Below are positions 9,411-21,300 of a DNA stretch of 64,000 nucleotides, piece after piece (the first letter of the stretch is position 1; every line of letters starts with the position of its first letter). Both the position numbers and the translations under genes were made by a program. The notes beneath the pieces are model-generated. The model was not told where the DNA came from. It searched no databases and saw only the letters and a list, made by a program, of their open reading frames with translations. Location of the stretch: contig NZ_LIUQ01000021.1 in assembly GCF_001276715.1 (NCBI RefSeq), forward strand, positions 21,218 to 85,217. Direction: 5' to 3'. Source of the stretch: Planktothricoides sp. SR001 (GTDB taxonomy: Bacteria; Cyanobacteriota; Cyanobacteriia; Cyanobacteriales; Laspinemataceae).

Positions 9411-9462
9411 AGGGGTTTGAGGCAGGGGTTTGAGGCAGGGGTTTGAGGCAGGGGTTTGAGTC
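9411..9462. repeat. 13-bp tandem repeat, four copies
   Basis: Four consecutive copies of aggggtttgaggc, the last changed to ...gagtc, stand immediately upstream of mutT (minus strand). The remaining bases to the DUF760 gene show no coding signal. Confidence 0.85.
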
Positions 9463-9599
9463 AGTTAAACAAAACAAAATCAGGCAGACTGTTCTGGGAG
9501 CCTGCCTTGCTCGCTTGTAGCGATGTTGAGAATATCAATAATGCGGGTTGGACATAAATGACTGGGATCATGGAGTCAACGGAACACAAGCGAATAAGT

Positions 9600-9950
9600 T
9601 TAAAACTGATCCCCGTGGGAAGATTTCGGCTCATTTAATTGCAGCGATCGCTCAAAAGACATCCGTTGTTCGGCATTTCTGAGGAAATAACCGCTCATCA
9701 TCGCCGAAGCTAGTAATCTGCCCAAATGTTCCCGACTGGTAGTCACCATCATCCCAAAATGTTCGGGTGGTAAATTCCCTAACAGTCCCATAATATTTCG
9801 CTCAATCACTTGAAAGACTTCATTGGTGGTAGGCTGGGATAACTGAGAAATGGTTTCTGGACTCATAGATTGGACATATTGCCAGAGCAAATTATTGCCC
9901 TCACGGTCATGGTTGGTAAATTCTGGAAATTGATTCGACGAATTATTCAT
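9600..9950 (-). CDS. DUF760 family protein
   Basis: A 116-aa protein of the DUF760 family, found in cyanobacteria and chloroplasts; its molecular function is not established. The core VFQVIERNIMGLLGNLP, EHFGMMVTTSREHLGRLLAS and AMMSGYFLRNAEQRM are the family signature. It is all-helical and soluble, with a polar tail. It is a monocistronic minus-strand gene between mutT and the sigma factor. Confidence 0.85.
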   Translation of the reverse strand: MNNSSNQFPEFTNHDREGNNLLWQYVQSMSPETISQLSQPTTNEVFQVIERNIMGLLGNLPPEHFGMMVTTSREHLGRLLASAMMSGYFLRNAEQRMSFERSLQLNEPKSSHGDQF

Positions 9951-10160
9951 GGCGCATAACCTCCGAGATCAAAGACCTGCTCACAAATTGCTAAAGGATA
10001 CTATTATCAAAGACTTTTCAGTAAGCTCATTTTTAATTTAGCAATGATCGGTTAATCCGCAGGTAGGATTAACCGATCTCCCATAGACGGGTTATCTACT
10101 AATATTCTAACTTTTTATTTTAAATCTACCAGTAGGCTGGGCAAGATTTTCCCCATTAAT

Positions 10161-10335
10161 GTAGGGTGGGCAAGATTTTGCCCACCCTACCAGTAGTAAG
10201 GTGGGCAAAGTTTTCCCCATTAATGTAGGGTGGGCAAAATTCATTAATGTAGGGTGGGCAAGATTTTGCCCACCCTACCAGTAGTAAGGTGGGCAAAGTT
10301 TTCCCCATTAATGTAGGGTGGGCAAAATTCATTCT
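10161..10335. repeat. 88-bp tandem duplication containing perfect inverted repeats
   Basis: Two near-identical units start at 10161 and 10249. Each opens with a perfect 13-bp inverted repeat (gtagggtgggcaa ... ttgcccaccctac with a 4-bp loop) and continues with ggtgggcaaagttttcccc and gtagggtgggcaaaa. The array abuts the stop codon of the sigma factor gene (10338, minus strand), so its hairpins would form at the 3' end of that message and could act as a terminator or stability element. A partial copy precedes it at about 10135-10160. Confidence 0.85.
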
Positions 10336-10337
10336 AG

Positions 10338-11294
10338 TTAGCTGGCGACATATTCGTTCATATCCGCTTTGCGCTTGCGTAATTTGGCCAGGGCTTCCCG
10401 TTCAATTTGCCGCACCCGTTCCCGACTAATTTTTAGCCGATCGCCGATTTTGGCCAAAGTCATGCCCTGTCCGTCTTCCAAACCAAATCGCAAGGCGAGG
10501 ACTTCTCTTTGTTGGGGAGTTAATTCCGCCATCATGTTTTCTAAGTCCGATCGCAACGAGGCTTGAGTGGCGTAATCTTCCGGTGACGGGCCGGTATCTT
10601 CCAGCAATTCTCCCAGTTCCGTATCCTGGTTATCCCCGACTCGTAAATCTAAGGACAAGGGATGTCTGGCTCGTTCTAGGTATTCCCGAATTTGTTTGCC
10701 GGTCATTTCCAGTTCGGCGGCCAACTCATCAATGGTGGCTGCCCGCCCCAGTTGTTGGGAGAGTTGGCGTTGCGCTTTTTTAATTTTATTCAGTTTTTCC
10801 GTAATGTGAATGGGCAGACGAATGGTGCGACCTTTTTCGGCGATCGCCCGAGTAATTGCTTGGCGGATCCACCAGTAGGCATAAGTGGAAAACCGATAAC
10901 CTTTACTCGGATCGAACTTTTCCACACCGCGCTGCATTCCAATGGTGCCTTCTTGAATTAAATCCAGCAAATCCACATTCCGTTTAATATATTTTTTCGC
11001 CACCGAAACCACTAAGCGCAAATTCGCTTCCACCATTTTTCGCTTGGCAATTTTACCTTGGGCGATCGCTTGAGACAGGTCGGCTTCGGTAATTTCTGCG
11101 GCGATCGCCCATTCTTCATCAGTGGGTTCTCGATGTAATTTTTCCGCCAATTCTTGTTTAAGTTGTTGCAGGGAGGTTAATCGCTGCACCTGCTTACCCA
11201 GAACAATTTCTTGTTCATGGGTTAACAAAGGAACCTTCCCAATTTCTCGCAGATAGGTGCGTACTAAGTCTGTAGAACTTTGACCGATTTTCAT
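10338..11294 (-). CDS. Group 2 RNA polymerase sigma-70 factor (SigD-like)
   Basis: A nonessential primary-like sigma factor of 318 aa that directs RNA polymerase to stress or light-responsive promoters. Region 1.2 is [20 protein letters not shown]. Region 2 has [31 protein letters not shown] and [18 protein letters not shown]. Region 3 has [20 protein letters not shown], and the region 4 helix-turn-helix is [20 protein letters not shown]. The acidic N-terminal region 1.1 of SigA is absent, which marks group 2. Length matches cyanobacterial SigD better than SigB/C/E, but the paralogue name is uncertain. The second sigma gene at 61.7 kb differs in regions 1.2 and 3. Confidence 0.9.
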   Translation of the reverse strand: MKIGQSSTDLVRTYLREIGKVPLLTHEQEIVLGKQVQRLTSLQQLKQELAEKLHREPTDEEWAIAAEITEADLSQAIAQGKIAKRKMVEANLRLVVSVAKKYIKRNVDLLDLIQEGTIGMQRGVEKFDPSKGYRFSTYAYWWIRQAITRAIAEKGRTIRLPIHITEKLNKIKKAQRQLSQQLGRAATIDELAAELEMTGKQIREYLERARHPLSLDLRVGDNQDTELGELLEDTGPSPEDYATQASLRSDLENMMAELTPQQREVLALRFGLEDGQGMTLAKIGDRLKISRERVRQIEREALAKLRKRKADMNEYVAS

Positions 11295-12376
11295 GGCAAT
11301 AAATTAATTATGATTAACGACAGTTGAACCCAATTTATCCAGTGGTTAATTAAGGGAAATGGAAAGATGATCCTGAGAAATCAATGGGATTGATTTCACT
11401 GCTTGTTGGATGCCTACTATGAATCTGTCTGGATTTTCTTCCCCTTCAGTTATTTTCGGGAATTTTTCTGACAACGATAAATTAAAAAGTTAAACAAGTG
11501 AATTGAGGAAAAATAAAATTTTCCCTCTGACCAAACATCCGTCACAAATCTATTTCGATCGCAGTTTTCCCAATATCAGCAAATGGATACGGGAGTTGAA
11601 TATCACTGACTCACGGCTTGATTTCCTGTACCGACGGATACTTTAGTCGGTTGAAATGTCAAGGTTTGCATATATTGTCGGCAGAGTATCTCGTCCGTTG
11701 AGCCTGCGATAATGCTACGCATCGCTATCGCTGGTATGTTAACAATTGTAACATTTATTAAAAAATTGTCTAGTCCTCCGCACCCTTTCTCCTCAGAAAA
11801 GTCAGAATTATGCTAGAGATTACCCAGGAATCACCCAGATAAATGCATCATGGAAAACATTTTGAAGATTTTTTTTGTCAACGCTCCGGAAATGAGCCGG
11901 ATCCGTGATTGGCGATTTGTCACGAACAATGAGAGGGCGATCGGCCATGATTATGCTTGCGATATCGAGGTTTTCCGGGCTATGTTTTCCTGGCGATTCC
12001 GGGGAAAATGACGGTTAAATGAAATTGGTTAATGATGTAGATATCAAGTGAATACTCTGTTATTTTTGAGTAACTTTGCTCTTTAGAGAAGGTAGAAACA
12101 TCAGTTTATTCTAATTCGGAAATCCCCGCTGCGGAAAATCCGGGGAAAACTGGCTAATTTCATTGGTTTTTCTGATGATTTGAGTAAAAATTACTTATTT
12201 TTTTGGCAAAAAATTATGCCGCCGAAAAAAGTGACGGGGTAAAACGGAAATAATTTTAGAAAAAATTAATCTTTTGCCAAGGATTTAAACATCAATTATT
12301 CTGATGGCGATGATAACAGCAATTGATGAATATCCCAAAAGTCCAGAGGCAACAAAAAACCCGGTTTTTTTGAATG
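11295..12376. other. Long non-coding region between sigma factor and carB
   Basis: About 1.1 kb, AT-rich, without a convincing ORF. It should hold the promoter and leader of the minus-strand sigma gene. A short dyad (ccgacggatactttagtcgg) lies near 11631-11650. Near 12352-12371 is the palindrome aaaaaacccggttttttt, which has the core of the type B repeat described elsewhere in the window. The length is unusual, so a small RNA is possible, but none is recognisable. Confidence 0.5.
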
Positions 12377-12418
12377 AAAAAACCCCCCTTTGACCGCCAT
12401 CGGGCAGGGGGGGTTTTG
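12377..12418 (-). terminator. Rho-independent terminator of carB
   Basis: Stem aaaaaacccccc with ggggggtttt around an ~18-nt loop. Read on the minus strand it ends in a T-run and lies about 30 bp beyond the carB stop. The stem is symmetric and could also stop plus-strand transcription. Confidence 0.8.
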
Positions 12419-12449
12419 TATCAGCTAGACCCTTAAAAAATCAACTAAC

Positions 12450-15400
12450 CTAACCAATATATTCCTGAAGTGCTTTCACCTCTAGGGGTTGGGATTTCAG
12501 GGTGCGAATGGCCGCTACCGTAGCCTTGGCTCCAGCAATGGTGGTGATAATCGGCAGTTTGTAATCCAGGGCAGTACGACGAATGCGTCGGCCTTCCGCT
12601 TGGGCATCTTCCCCAGAAGGAGTGTTGATAATAAATTGAATGTTTTCATTCTTAATCCAGTCGATCACATTCGGGCGACCTTCATAGATTTTCAACACTA
12701 AATCTACGTCATTAATGCCGTTTTCCTGTAAGACTCGTCGCGTCCCGGAGGTGGCCACTACCTTAAAGCCCAACTGGACTAACTCCTTGACCACGGGAAC
12801 CACCGCATTTTTGTCGCGATCGCTCATGGAAACAAACACCGTCCCCCCGGTAGCTAGTTTCACACTTGCGGCCATCTCTGCTTTGGCAAATGACTTGCCA
12901 AAATCGATGTCAATGCCCATTACTTCCCCAGTGGAGCGCATTTCTGGGCCAAGTAAGGTATCGGCACCAGGGAATTTATTAAAGGGCAGCACCGCTTCTT
13001 TCACGGCAATATGTTCGGGGATGACTTCAGCGGTAAATCCGAGAGATTGTAGGGTTTCCCCGGCCATGATCCGGGAGGCGAGTTTGGCCAAGGGGACGCC
13101 GATCGCCTTAGAGACAAAGGGTACAGTCCGAGAAGCGCGGGGGTTGGCTTCCAAGATATAAACTTGTGGGTCATAGCCGCTGGCGCCCGCCACCGCATAT
13201 TGAATATTCATCAAGCCCACCACTTTGAGGGCTTTGGCAATTTGATAAGTCCAAGTGCGGATCTTATTCATCACCGAGGGGGATAGGGTGATCGCGGGAA
13301 TAGAACAAGCGGAGTCCCCAGAGTGAACCCCGGCTTGTTCGATGTGTTCCATGATGCCGCCAATGACTACATTGCCCGTAGCATCAGCGATCGCATCCAC
13401 ATCCACCTCAATGGCATTTTCCAAGAAGCCATCAATTAAAATCGGGTGGTCCGGTTCTACCTGCACCGCGAGGGTCATGTACCGTTCCAGTTCACTATCG
13501 GAATAGACGATTTCCATTGCCCGTCCCCCTAACACATAAGACGGACGCACCACCACCGGATAGCCGATTTTTTGGGCGACCACCAGGGCTTCCTCGTAGC
13601 TGCGGGCAATGCCATTGGGGGGCTGCTTAATATTCAGCTCTCGGAGGATTTTCTCAAAGCGTTCCCGGTCTTCGGCAATATCAATAGAGTCAGGAGAGGT
13701 GCCCCAAATTTTCGTATCTAAGCCCGGAGTTAAGCCGTAGGTTTCCGGATCGTTCAGGGCTTTCTCAATGGGTACGGCCAATTTCAACGGGGTTTGACCG
13801 CCAAATTGAATAATCACCCCTTGGGGATTTTCCGCTTCAATAATATTCAGCACATCCTCTTTGGTCAGAGGTTCAAAGTAAAGCCGGTCTGAGGTGTCGT
13901 AGTCCGTGGAGACGGTTTCCGGGTTGGAGTTGACCATGATGGTTTCATAGCCGTTAGCCCGCAGAGCATAAGAAGCATGACAGCAGCAGTAGTCAAATTC
14001 AATCCCTTGACCAATGCGGTTCGGGCCACCACCGAGAATCATTACCTTGGGTTTGTCGGAGCTCCTGACTTCGGTTTCCGGTTCGTAGGTGGAGTAATAA
14101 TACGGCGTATAAGCTTCAAATTCAGCGGCACAGGTGTCTACCAGTTTGTACACGGGGGTGACGCCGAGTTGTTTCCGGTAAACCCGCACTTGGTCTTCGG
14201 TGGTCTTGGTGGCATAAGCAATTTGCCGATCGCTATATCCCTGACGCTTAATCTCAAACATAAGCTCTTGGGTGAGATTTTTCAGGGGAGTGCGTTTGAG
14301 GAATTTTTCGGTTTCCAGTAAATCGCTCATTTTATCTAAGAACCACGGGTCAATGCCGGTGATTTCATAGATTTCCTGATTACTCATCCCCATGAGCATG
14401 GCATGACGCAGGGTAAAGATGCGGTCTGGGTTGGGAGTACGCAACCCGGCGCTAATTTGTCCTAAGCTGGGGAGCACTTCGTCGCGATCGCACCCCCAAC
14501 CAAAGCGGCCAATTTCCAAACTCCTTAAGGCTTTTTGTAAGGATTCTTGGAACGTCCGCCCGATCGCCATCGCTTCGCCCACGGACTTCATCTGGGTGGT
14601 TAAAACCGGCTTGCTTCCGGGGAATTTCTCGAAGGCAAACCGAGGAATTTTCGTCACCACATAGTCAATGGTGGGTTCAAAACTGGCTGGAGTCTTTTGG
14701 GTAATATCGTTAGAAATTTCCGGCAAGGTATAGCCCACCGCTAATTTAGCCGCAAATTTGGCGATCGGAAATCCCGTGGCTTTGGACGCTAAGGCTGAAG
14801 ACCGAGATACCCGTGGGTTCATCTCAATCACCACCACATCCCCGTTCACCGGATTGACCGCAAACTGAATATTCGACCCGCCAGTTTCTACGCCAATTTC
14901 CCGAATAATGGCGATCGAGGCATCCCGCAACCGCTGATATTCTTTATCCGTCAGGGTTTGGGCTGGAGCCACCGTAATCGAATCCCCCGTATGCACCCCC
15001 ATCGGATCCAGGTTTTCAATGGAGCAAATAATCACCACATTGTCCGCCAGATCCCGCATCACCTCAAGTTCATACTCTTTCCAACCCAACAGAGATTGCT
15101 CAATCAAAATCTCGGAAACTGGGGAAGCATCAATCCCTGCTTGGGCCATTTCTTCAAATTCTTCTTGGTTGTAGGCAATGCCACCCCCGGTGCCCCCTAG
15201 GGTAAAACCCGGACGGATAATCAGCGGATAGCTGCCAATTTGTTGTGCCACCGTCTTGGCTTCATCAATATTATGGGCAATTCCTGACGGGCAGCATTGG
15301 ATGCCGATTTTTTCCATCGCTTCTTTAAAAAGCTGCCGGTCCTCGGCTTTTTCAATGGCCGGTAACTTCGCCCCAATCAGTTCCACCCCATACTTGTCTA

Positions 15401-15722
15401 ACACGCCATTTTTGGACAGGTCAACCGCAATGTTTAAAGCGGTTTGACCCCCCATTGTCGGCAGCATCGCATCGGGACGTTCTTTGGCGATCACCTTTTC
15501 CACCATTTCTGGGGTCAGGGGTTCCACATAAGTCCGGTCAGCGGTTTCCGGGTCGGTCATAATCGTGGCTGGGTTGGAGTTCACCAGTACCACTTCATAT
15601 CCTTCTTGTCTCAAAGCCTTGCAAGCTTGGGTGCCGCTGTAGTCAAACTCACAAGCTTGACCAATAATAATCGGGCCGGAACCAATGAGGAGAATTTTTT
15701 TGATATCGTCGCGACGAGGCAT
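12450..15722 (-). CDS. carB: Carbamoyl-phosphate synthase large subunit
   Basis: Makes carbamoyl phosphate from bicarbonate, glutamine-derived ammonia and 2 ATP for arginine and pyrimidine synthesis; it works with the small glutaminase subunit CarA, which is not in this window. The 1090-aa length is full. The two homologous ATP-grasp halves are clear: [20 protein letters not shown] at the start of the first, and [20 protein letters not shown] at the start of the second. Metal/ATP residues lie in [20 protein letters not shown] and [20 protein letters not shown]. The C-terminal MGS-like allosteric domain ([15 protein letters not shown]) is present. It is monocistronic, with a hairpin terminator downstream. 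Confidence 0.97.
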   Translation of the reverse strand: MPRRDDIKKILLIGSGPIIIGQACEFDYSGTQACKALRQEGYEVVLVNSNPATIMTDPETADRTYVEPLTPEMVEKVIAKERPDAMLPTMGGQTALNIAVDLSKNGVLDKYGVELIGAKLPAIEKAEDRQLFKEAMEKIGIQCCPSGIAHNIDEAKTVAQQIGSYPLIIRPGFTLGGTGGGIAYNQEEFEEMAQAGIDASPVSEILIEQSLLGWKEYELEVMRDLADNVVIICSIENLDPMGVHTGDSITVAPAQTLTDKEYQRLRDASIAIIREIGVETGGSNIQFAVNPVNGDVVVIEMNPRVSRSSALASKATGFPIAKFAAKLAVGYTLPEISNDITQKTPASFEPTIDYVVTKIPRFAFEKFPGSKPVLTTQMKSVGEAMAIGRTFQESLQKALRSLEIGRFGWGCDRDEVLPSLGQISAGLRTPNPDRIFTLRHAMLMGMSNQEIYEITGIDPWFLDKMSDLLETEKFLKRTPLKNLTQELMFEIKRQGYSDRQIAYATKTTEDQVRVYRKQLGVTPVYKLVDTCAAEFEAYTPYYYSTYEPETEVRSSDKPKVMILGGGPNRIGQGIEFDYCCCHASYALRANGYETIMVNSNPETVSTDYDTSDRLYFEPLTKEDVLNIIEAENPQGVIIQFGGQTPLKLAVPIEKALNDPETYGLTPGLDTKIWGTSPDSIDIAEDRERFEKILRELNIKQPPNGIARSYEEALVVAQKIGYPVVVRPSYVLGGRAMEIVYSDSELERYMTLAVQVEPDHPILIDGFLENAIEVDVDAIADATGNVVIGGIMEHIEQAGVHSGDSACSIPAITLSPSVMNKIRTWTYQIAKALKVVGLMNIQYAVAGASGYDPQVYILEANPRASRTVPFVSKAIGVPLAKLASRIMAGETLQSLGFTAEVIPEHIAVKEAVLPFNKFPGADTLLGPEMRSTGEVMGIDIDFGKSFAKAEMAASVKLATGGTVFVSMSDRDKNAVVPVVKELVQLGFKVVATSGTRRVLQENGINDVDLVLKIYEGRPNVIDWIKNENIQFIINTPSGEDAQAEGRRIRRTALDYKLPIITTIAGAKATVAAIRTLKSQPLEVKALQEYIG

Positions 15723-16523
15723 AAGTATATACTCCCACGGAATATTTTTGACTGAGTAGAATTATTTGCTAACAGAATTTACGCAAATCTTCTCTTAGCT
15801 ATCAGCTATTTGCTATCGGTTATCAGCTATGATTAATTTTGCTGGGAGCGAAACATTTCGCCCCTACTGTTATTGGTTGTTGGTTGGTGGTTATTGGTTA
15901 TTGGCTATTGGCTATTGGCTATTGGGGATGATCGGTTCAAATAACGAATAACCAATCACTCATAACAATATTAAGCGGCAAATTCTACGATTTTACTTAC
16001 TCAATTTAGTCAGATGTTAGTCAGATGAGTCAGAGTCGAGCCGGTCTATCTAGACCTGTCCGGGCAAAGTAGCCCGGTGATAGTCATTTAAAATCGACAT
16101 TTGACAGTGACTCTTTAAATCCACCACATTTTAAGGGGTTTTGTCTAGATCGTCCCAACTGCTTTCGGCCATTTTTCCAAGGTTTGATGACTTAAGGCCA
16201 AAAAATCAATTTAATATTTGCTATTTGTTATTTGTGATTTTGGGGACGGGAATCAAGGCATCTCTGGCGGTTGTCAGCGAAATTAGTCTTGATGGTATGC
16301 CTAAAAATTGCCAGGAGCTAAACCTCAATTGCCCACATCCGTTGCCCACATCCGTTGGTGGTGCCTTACGTTCCACTTCGTTCTACGCTTCGCACCCTAC
16401 TGTTAAAAAAAAGAGATCCATCTCTGGGTATTGCGTAAAATAAGCAACAAGGGATAACCAATAATCAAGCATTAACAAACAACAAACAACTTGCCAAAAA
16501 ACAACAAATAACAAATAACAAAT
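15723..16523. other. Non-coding region with short repeats and hairpins
   Basis: Intergenic space between divergent carB and the giant kinase. It holds ttattgg/ctattgg tandems at about 15885-15926, a pair of adjacent dyads (ggtctatctagacc and ccgggcaaagtagcccgg) at about 16043-16080, and A-rich acaaataacaaat tandems at about 16440-16523 that run right up to the kinase start codon. An ORF of 100 codons at 16141-16443 has no recognisable features and spans repeat words. Promoters for both flanking genes must lie here. Confidence 0.55.
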
Positions 16524-18260
16524 ATGCTAATCATTGCCAACTACCATCTCAGAGAAATTCTTTATCAAAGTAGTCACTCGGAAGTTTATCGGGGGACAAG
16601 TACCGTTGATGGACGACCGATTATTCTGAAAATATTTAGCGATCGCTACCCGGTTCGGGAAAAAATTGCTCAGTTTCAGCGGGAATATGAAATCACCAAA
16701 AGCTTAAATCTCCCTGGGGTGATTAAAGTTTATGAATTTGGCCGCTTTGAAAGCCAAAAATCAGGGGTTTTTAGCGATCGCTACGGGATGACTTTAGAAG
16801 ATTTTGGCGGCACCGCTTTAAACCAGTTGGGAATCCTGGGCAAATTATCTTTAGACAAGTTTCTCAAATTAGCCATTGCGATCGTGCGAATTCTTGAAGC
16901 AGTGCATACGCAAGAAATCATCCACAAAGATATTAATCCCAGTAACTTGGTACTCAATCCCAACACTGAAGAAATTAAACTGATTGATTTTGGGTTAGCC
17001 ACCCTTTTCTCTCAAGAAACAGCTACCTTTCAACCGCCCAATCAATTAAAAGGCACTTTGGCGTATTTAGCGCCGGAACAAACCGGACGCATAAATCGGC
17101 GCATCGACTATCGCACAGATTTTTACTCATTAGGGGTCACATTTTATCACCTCTTAACCGGACAATTGCCTTATGCTAGTCAAGATTCTTTAGAAATAAT
17201 TCATAGTCATCTCGCCAAAGAAGCGATTCCGCCTCATCTAATTTCCCCCCATATTCCCCCAGTGGTTTCCGAGATTATTCTCAAATTGATGAAAAAAAAT
17301 GCCGAAGCTCGCTATCAATCTTGTCAAGCAATTGCAGCGGATTTATCCGAATGTTTACGCCAATATCAAAGCCAGGGAAAAATTGAATCCTTTACCTTAT
17401 GCCAGAAAGATTTTTATGCCAGATTTCAAATTCCCCAGAAACTATACGGACGAGACAAAGAAATTGCCCGGCTGATGAATGCTTTTAATCGAATCGGTGG
17501 TTCAGCGATCGCTCCCGTTGAATTATTCTTAGTTGCGGGCTATTCTGGAGTAGGCAAATCGGCGTTAGTTAGAGAAATACAAAAACCAATTACCGCCCAT
17601 CAAAGTTATTTTATTACAGGCAAATTTGACCAATATCAGCGGCATACTCCCTATCTAGCATTTACCGAAGCCTTTCATCAACTCTGCGAGCAACTTCTGG
17701 CGGAAAAACCCGAAATTTTTACTCAATGGAAACAGCGGTTACAGAAAGCCGTGGGCAAAAATGGCCAAGTCTTAATTGATGTGATGCCTGATTTAGAATT
17801 AATCATTGGCAAACAACCCCCTGTGGATCATTTAGGAACCCAAGAAGCGCAAAATCGCTTTGAATTAGTTTTTAGAGAGTTTATCCAAACCTTATGTCAG
17901 CCCGATCGCCCGTTAGTCTTATTTATTGATGATTTACAATGGTCAGACCAAGCATCATTAAGGCTATTAGAGATGATTGTCACCAATCAGCGTTTGCATC
18001 ATTTACTGGTGATTGGGGCTTATCGGGATAATGAAGTCAATGCTACTCATCCGTTGATGCTGACTTTAGAAAATATTCAGAAAAACGGCGGACTAATCTC
18101 GGTGATTACTTTAGAAAATTTACCCTGGGATGAAGTGAATGCTTTTATCGCCGATTCTTTGCAACGTTCAAATAAAAAAAATCTCAAATTTTTAACTAAT
18201 TTAATTTATCAAAAAACTCAAGGTAATGTTTTTTTACTGGTCAGTTTTTACAAGCTTTAA
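16524..18260 (+). pseudogene. 5' part of frameshifted Ser/Thr kinase-AAA ATPase-histidine kinase
   Basis: The N-terminal portion (578 codons) of a cyanobacterial multifunctional sensor kinase. Residues 1-270 are a Ser/Thr kinase: KIFSDRYP carries the ATP-binding Lys, HKDINPSNLVL is the catalytic loop, LIDFGLA the DFG motif, and LAPEQTGR the APE segment. An AAA ATPase follows, with Walker A AGYSGVGKSALV and Walker B LFIDDLQWSD. The frame ends within the AAA module at VSFYKL. Adding one T to the seven-T run at 18229-18235 would give GNVFFTGQFLQALISEKLV and read on into the next segment. I therefore read 16524-23032 as one gene of about 2170 codons with a 1-base deletion, slippage site, or sequencing error. 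Confidence 0.85.
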
Positions 18261-18358
18261 TTAGCGAAAAATTAGTCATATTTTCTCCATTTCGGGGAGA
18301 GTGTATCTGGAATATTGCCCAAATTCAGGCGAAAAATTTTTCTGATAATGTCGTAGAC

Positions 18359-21300
18359 TTGATGGCGGAAAAACTGAGTAAGTTATCGGCAAAAACTCAG
18401 CAAATATTACGGTGGGCGGCTTGTATTGGCAATTCTTTTGATTTGGAAACTTTAGGGATTATTTCGGAAAGCTCCCCGGTTGAGGTATTCGCTGATTTAT
18501 CACCGGCTTTGAATATGGGGTTAATTTGCTTAGAGAGCGATATTGCATCCGCAAAGCGACCGGATATTGCATCCGCAACGAGGAGCGATCGCTATCGGTT
18601 AATCAATGGGGAGAATACAGGGGATATTCTCCAGGATATTGCCGGGGAAATCAGATTGTATTTTATCCATGACCGAGTACAACAAGCGGCGTATTCACTG
18701 ATTGATGAGGAGCAAAAACAAGCGACTCACTTAAAAATTGGTCGGTTACTTTTAGCCAATACCCCAGAAGCCAGTTTAGACTCGGTAATATTTGATGTGG
18801 TTTATCAGTTTAATCAAGGTTTGAATTTAATTGAAGACCTCCCGGAAAAATTAGAGTTAATCCAATTAAATTTAGCTGCCGGGAAAAAAGCAAAAGCAGC
18901 GAATGCTTATAACTCCGCTGGGGAGTATTTCCAAATTGCCTTAAACTTTTTACCCGAATCTAGCTGGCAGACCTATTACTCATTAACCCTAGAAGTCTAT
19001 ACCGAATTAGCCGAAACTGAATATTTACTCGGCAACTATGCCCAAATAGACCAATTAGCGGAAATTGTTAAAAGCCAAGCAAATTGTGCCTTGGATAAAG
19101 TCAGAATTTATTTAACCAAGATTTTAGCTTACAGTGCCCAAAATCAAATGAATAAAGCCTTGGACACTGGGATATTTTTCTTGAACCATATGTTACAGAT
19201 ATCTTTAAAAAAAGAACCTCCCGTAGGTTTGCACGTTGAACAGCTTTATGACCTGCCAGTGATGACTGATGTTTATAGCCAAGGAGCACTGAGAGTTTTA
19301 ATGACGTTGTTTGGACCGGTCTATATCACGGAACCCAGCTTATTACCTTCATTGGCTTATACAATGGTAGATTTATGTGTCACTTATGGCAACGATCCGC
19401 TGGCGGCTTATGCTTATGGCTTGTATGGAATGTTATTATGTGGTGTGTTAGGAGAAATTGAATTAGGCTATCAATTTGGCCAGTTAGCCCTGAAAATATT
19501 AGATAAGTTTTCTGCCTGCGAAATTTATTGTCGAGTCACGAATAAATTTTACTCCTTTATTATCCACTGGAAAGAACACGCTGCTTTAGCCCTGGAACCT
19601 TTACGGCAGAAAACTATCCCTGTGGGATTAGAAACCGGGGAAATCGAGTTTACTTGTTATGCCGCTACTAACTATTGTCATAATGTGGCGTTACTGGAAG
19701 AAAATTTAGCGATCGCCTCTGAGAAAATTACTCCTTATTTAGAATTAATCCAAAGTCTGCAACAAAATTTTCAACTTTATTATGCTCAGATTTGGCTTCA
19801 ATATCTGTGCAACTTGCAGGGGCAATCGGGAGATCCGAAAAAACTAGACGGTGCAGCTTTCCCTCAAGAGAAAATTTTGCCCCGCTTGATAGAAATTCAA
19901 AATCTTGCTTCTCTTTATTGTTTTTATCTCACCTCAACGATGCTGAATTATTTATTCAAAGATTATGAAGCAGCGATCGCATCGGCGGATTTAGCCGCGC
20001 AAAATGCTAGAGGAATTGTGGGATTATTTCCATTTACTTACTACCAATTTTACCAGTCTTTAGCTCTATTAGCGGTTTATCCGAGGCGGTCATCAGCGGA
20101 GCAGTTAGAAATTTTATATCAGGTGAATAAAAATCAAGATCATTTAAAAATTTGGGCAGACCATGCGCCAATGAATTATTTACATAAGTGGCAGTTAGTC
20201 GAGGCAGAGAAATCCCAAGTGATCGGCAACTATTGGCAAGCTGTGGAACTATATGAACAGGCAATTAAAGGATCAACTAAACACAAATATATCCAAGAAC
20301 AAGCTTTGGCATACGAGTTGGCCGGTGAGTTTTATTTGTGGCAAGGAATGGATAATTTTGCCAAAAATTATTTACAGGAAGCTCGTTATACTTATCTGCG
20401 GTGGGGGGCTGAGGCGAAGGTGACAGATTTAGATCGGCGGTATGCTCGATTTTGGCCGGAAATTTTTGCCAAAAAACAAACCAGTCAGAATATTGTAGTT
20501 GAAGATAATTCCCTATTATCTAGTCAAACTTTAAATAGCCAAATCGATTTAACCAGTATTATTAAAGCTTCCCAAGCTTTAACGGGAGAAATTGTCTTGC
20601 CAAATTTGCTGGAAAATATCCTGAAAATTTTAATGGAAAATGCTGGAGCAACTCAAGGTTATTTGATTTTAGAAAAAAATGGCCAATGGGTGATTTACTC
20701 CGCTGTCAGCTTTTCGGCAAGAACTGGAGAAATTTTGCAGTCAATTTCCCTGAACCAATTGGATAAAATTAAGTTTCCTGCGAGCATTTCTCCAGGAATT
20801 GTTAATTATGTGATGCGAAGTCAAGAAACGGTGGTTTTAGATGATGCGCTGAATCCACCAATCCAATTTACCCAAGACCATGATATTATAGAAGGGCAGT
20901 CTAAATCTATTTTGTGTTTACCTTTGCTGAATCAAGGGAAGTTGGTGGCGATTCTTTATTTGGAGAACGATCTGACTACGGGGGCATTTACCAAAGAAAG
21001 ATTGACGGTGTTAAATTTATTGGCATCCCAAGCGGCAATTTCCCTAGAAAATGCTAAACTTTATACGGAATTACAAGCTAGTGAAGCAAAGTTAAATCAA
21101 ATTTTAGAATCTTTGCCGGTGGGGGTTTCATTTCATGATATTACCGGACGAGTAATTTATCTGAATCAAACGGGCAAACAACTCATTGGTCAAGATGCTA
21201 AACCGGAAGTTTCTCCCGCAGAAATTGCTCAGGTTTATCAAGTTTATGTGGCTGGAACTGATGAACCTTATCCCGCAGAAAAAAATCCGGCTTTACGATC

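Noticed and set aside
12715-13161. Long plus-strand frames inside carB (also over mutT, sigma and nifJ genes)
   Set aside because: Antisense shadows of strongly coding, full-length genes.
16141-16443. 100-codon frame upstream of the giant kinase
   Set aside because: It runs through repeat words, has no family features and no ribosome site; it was treated as intergenic.
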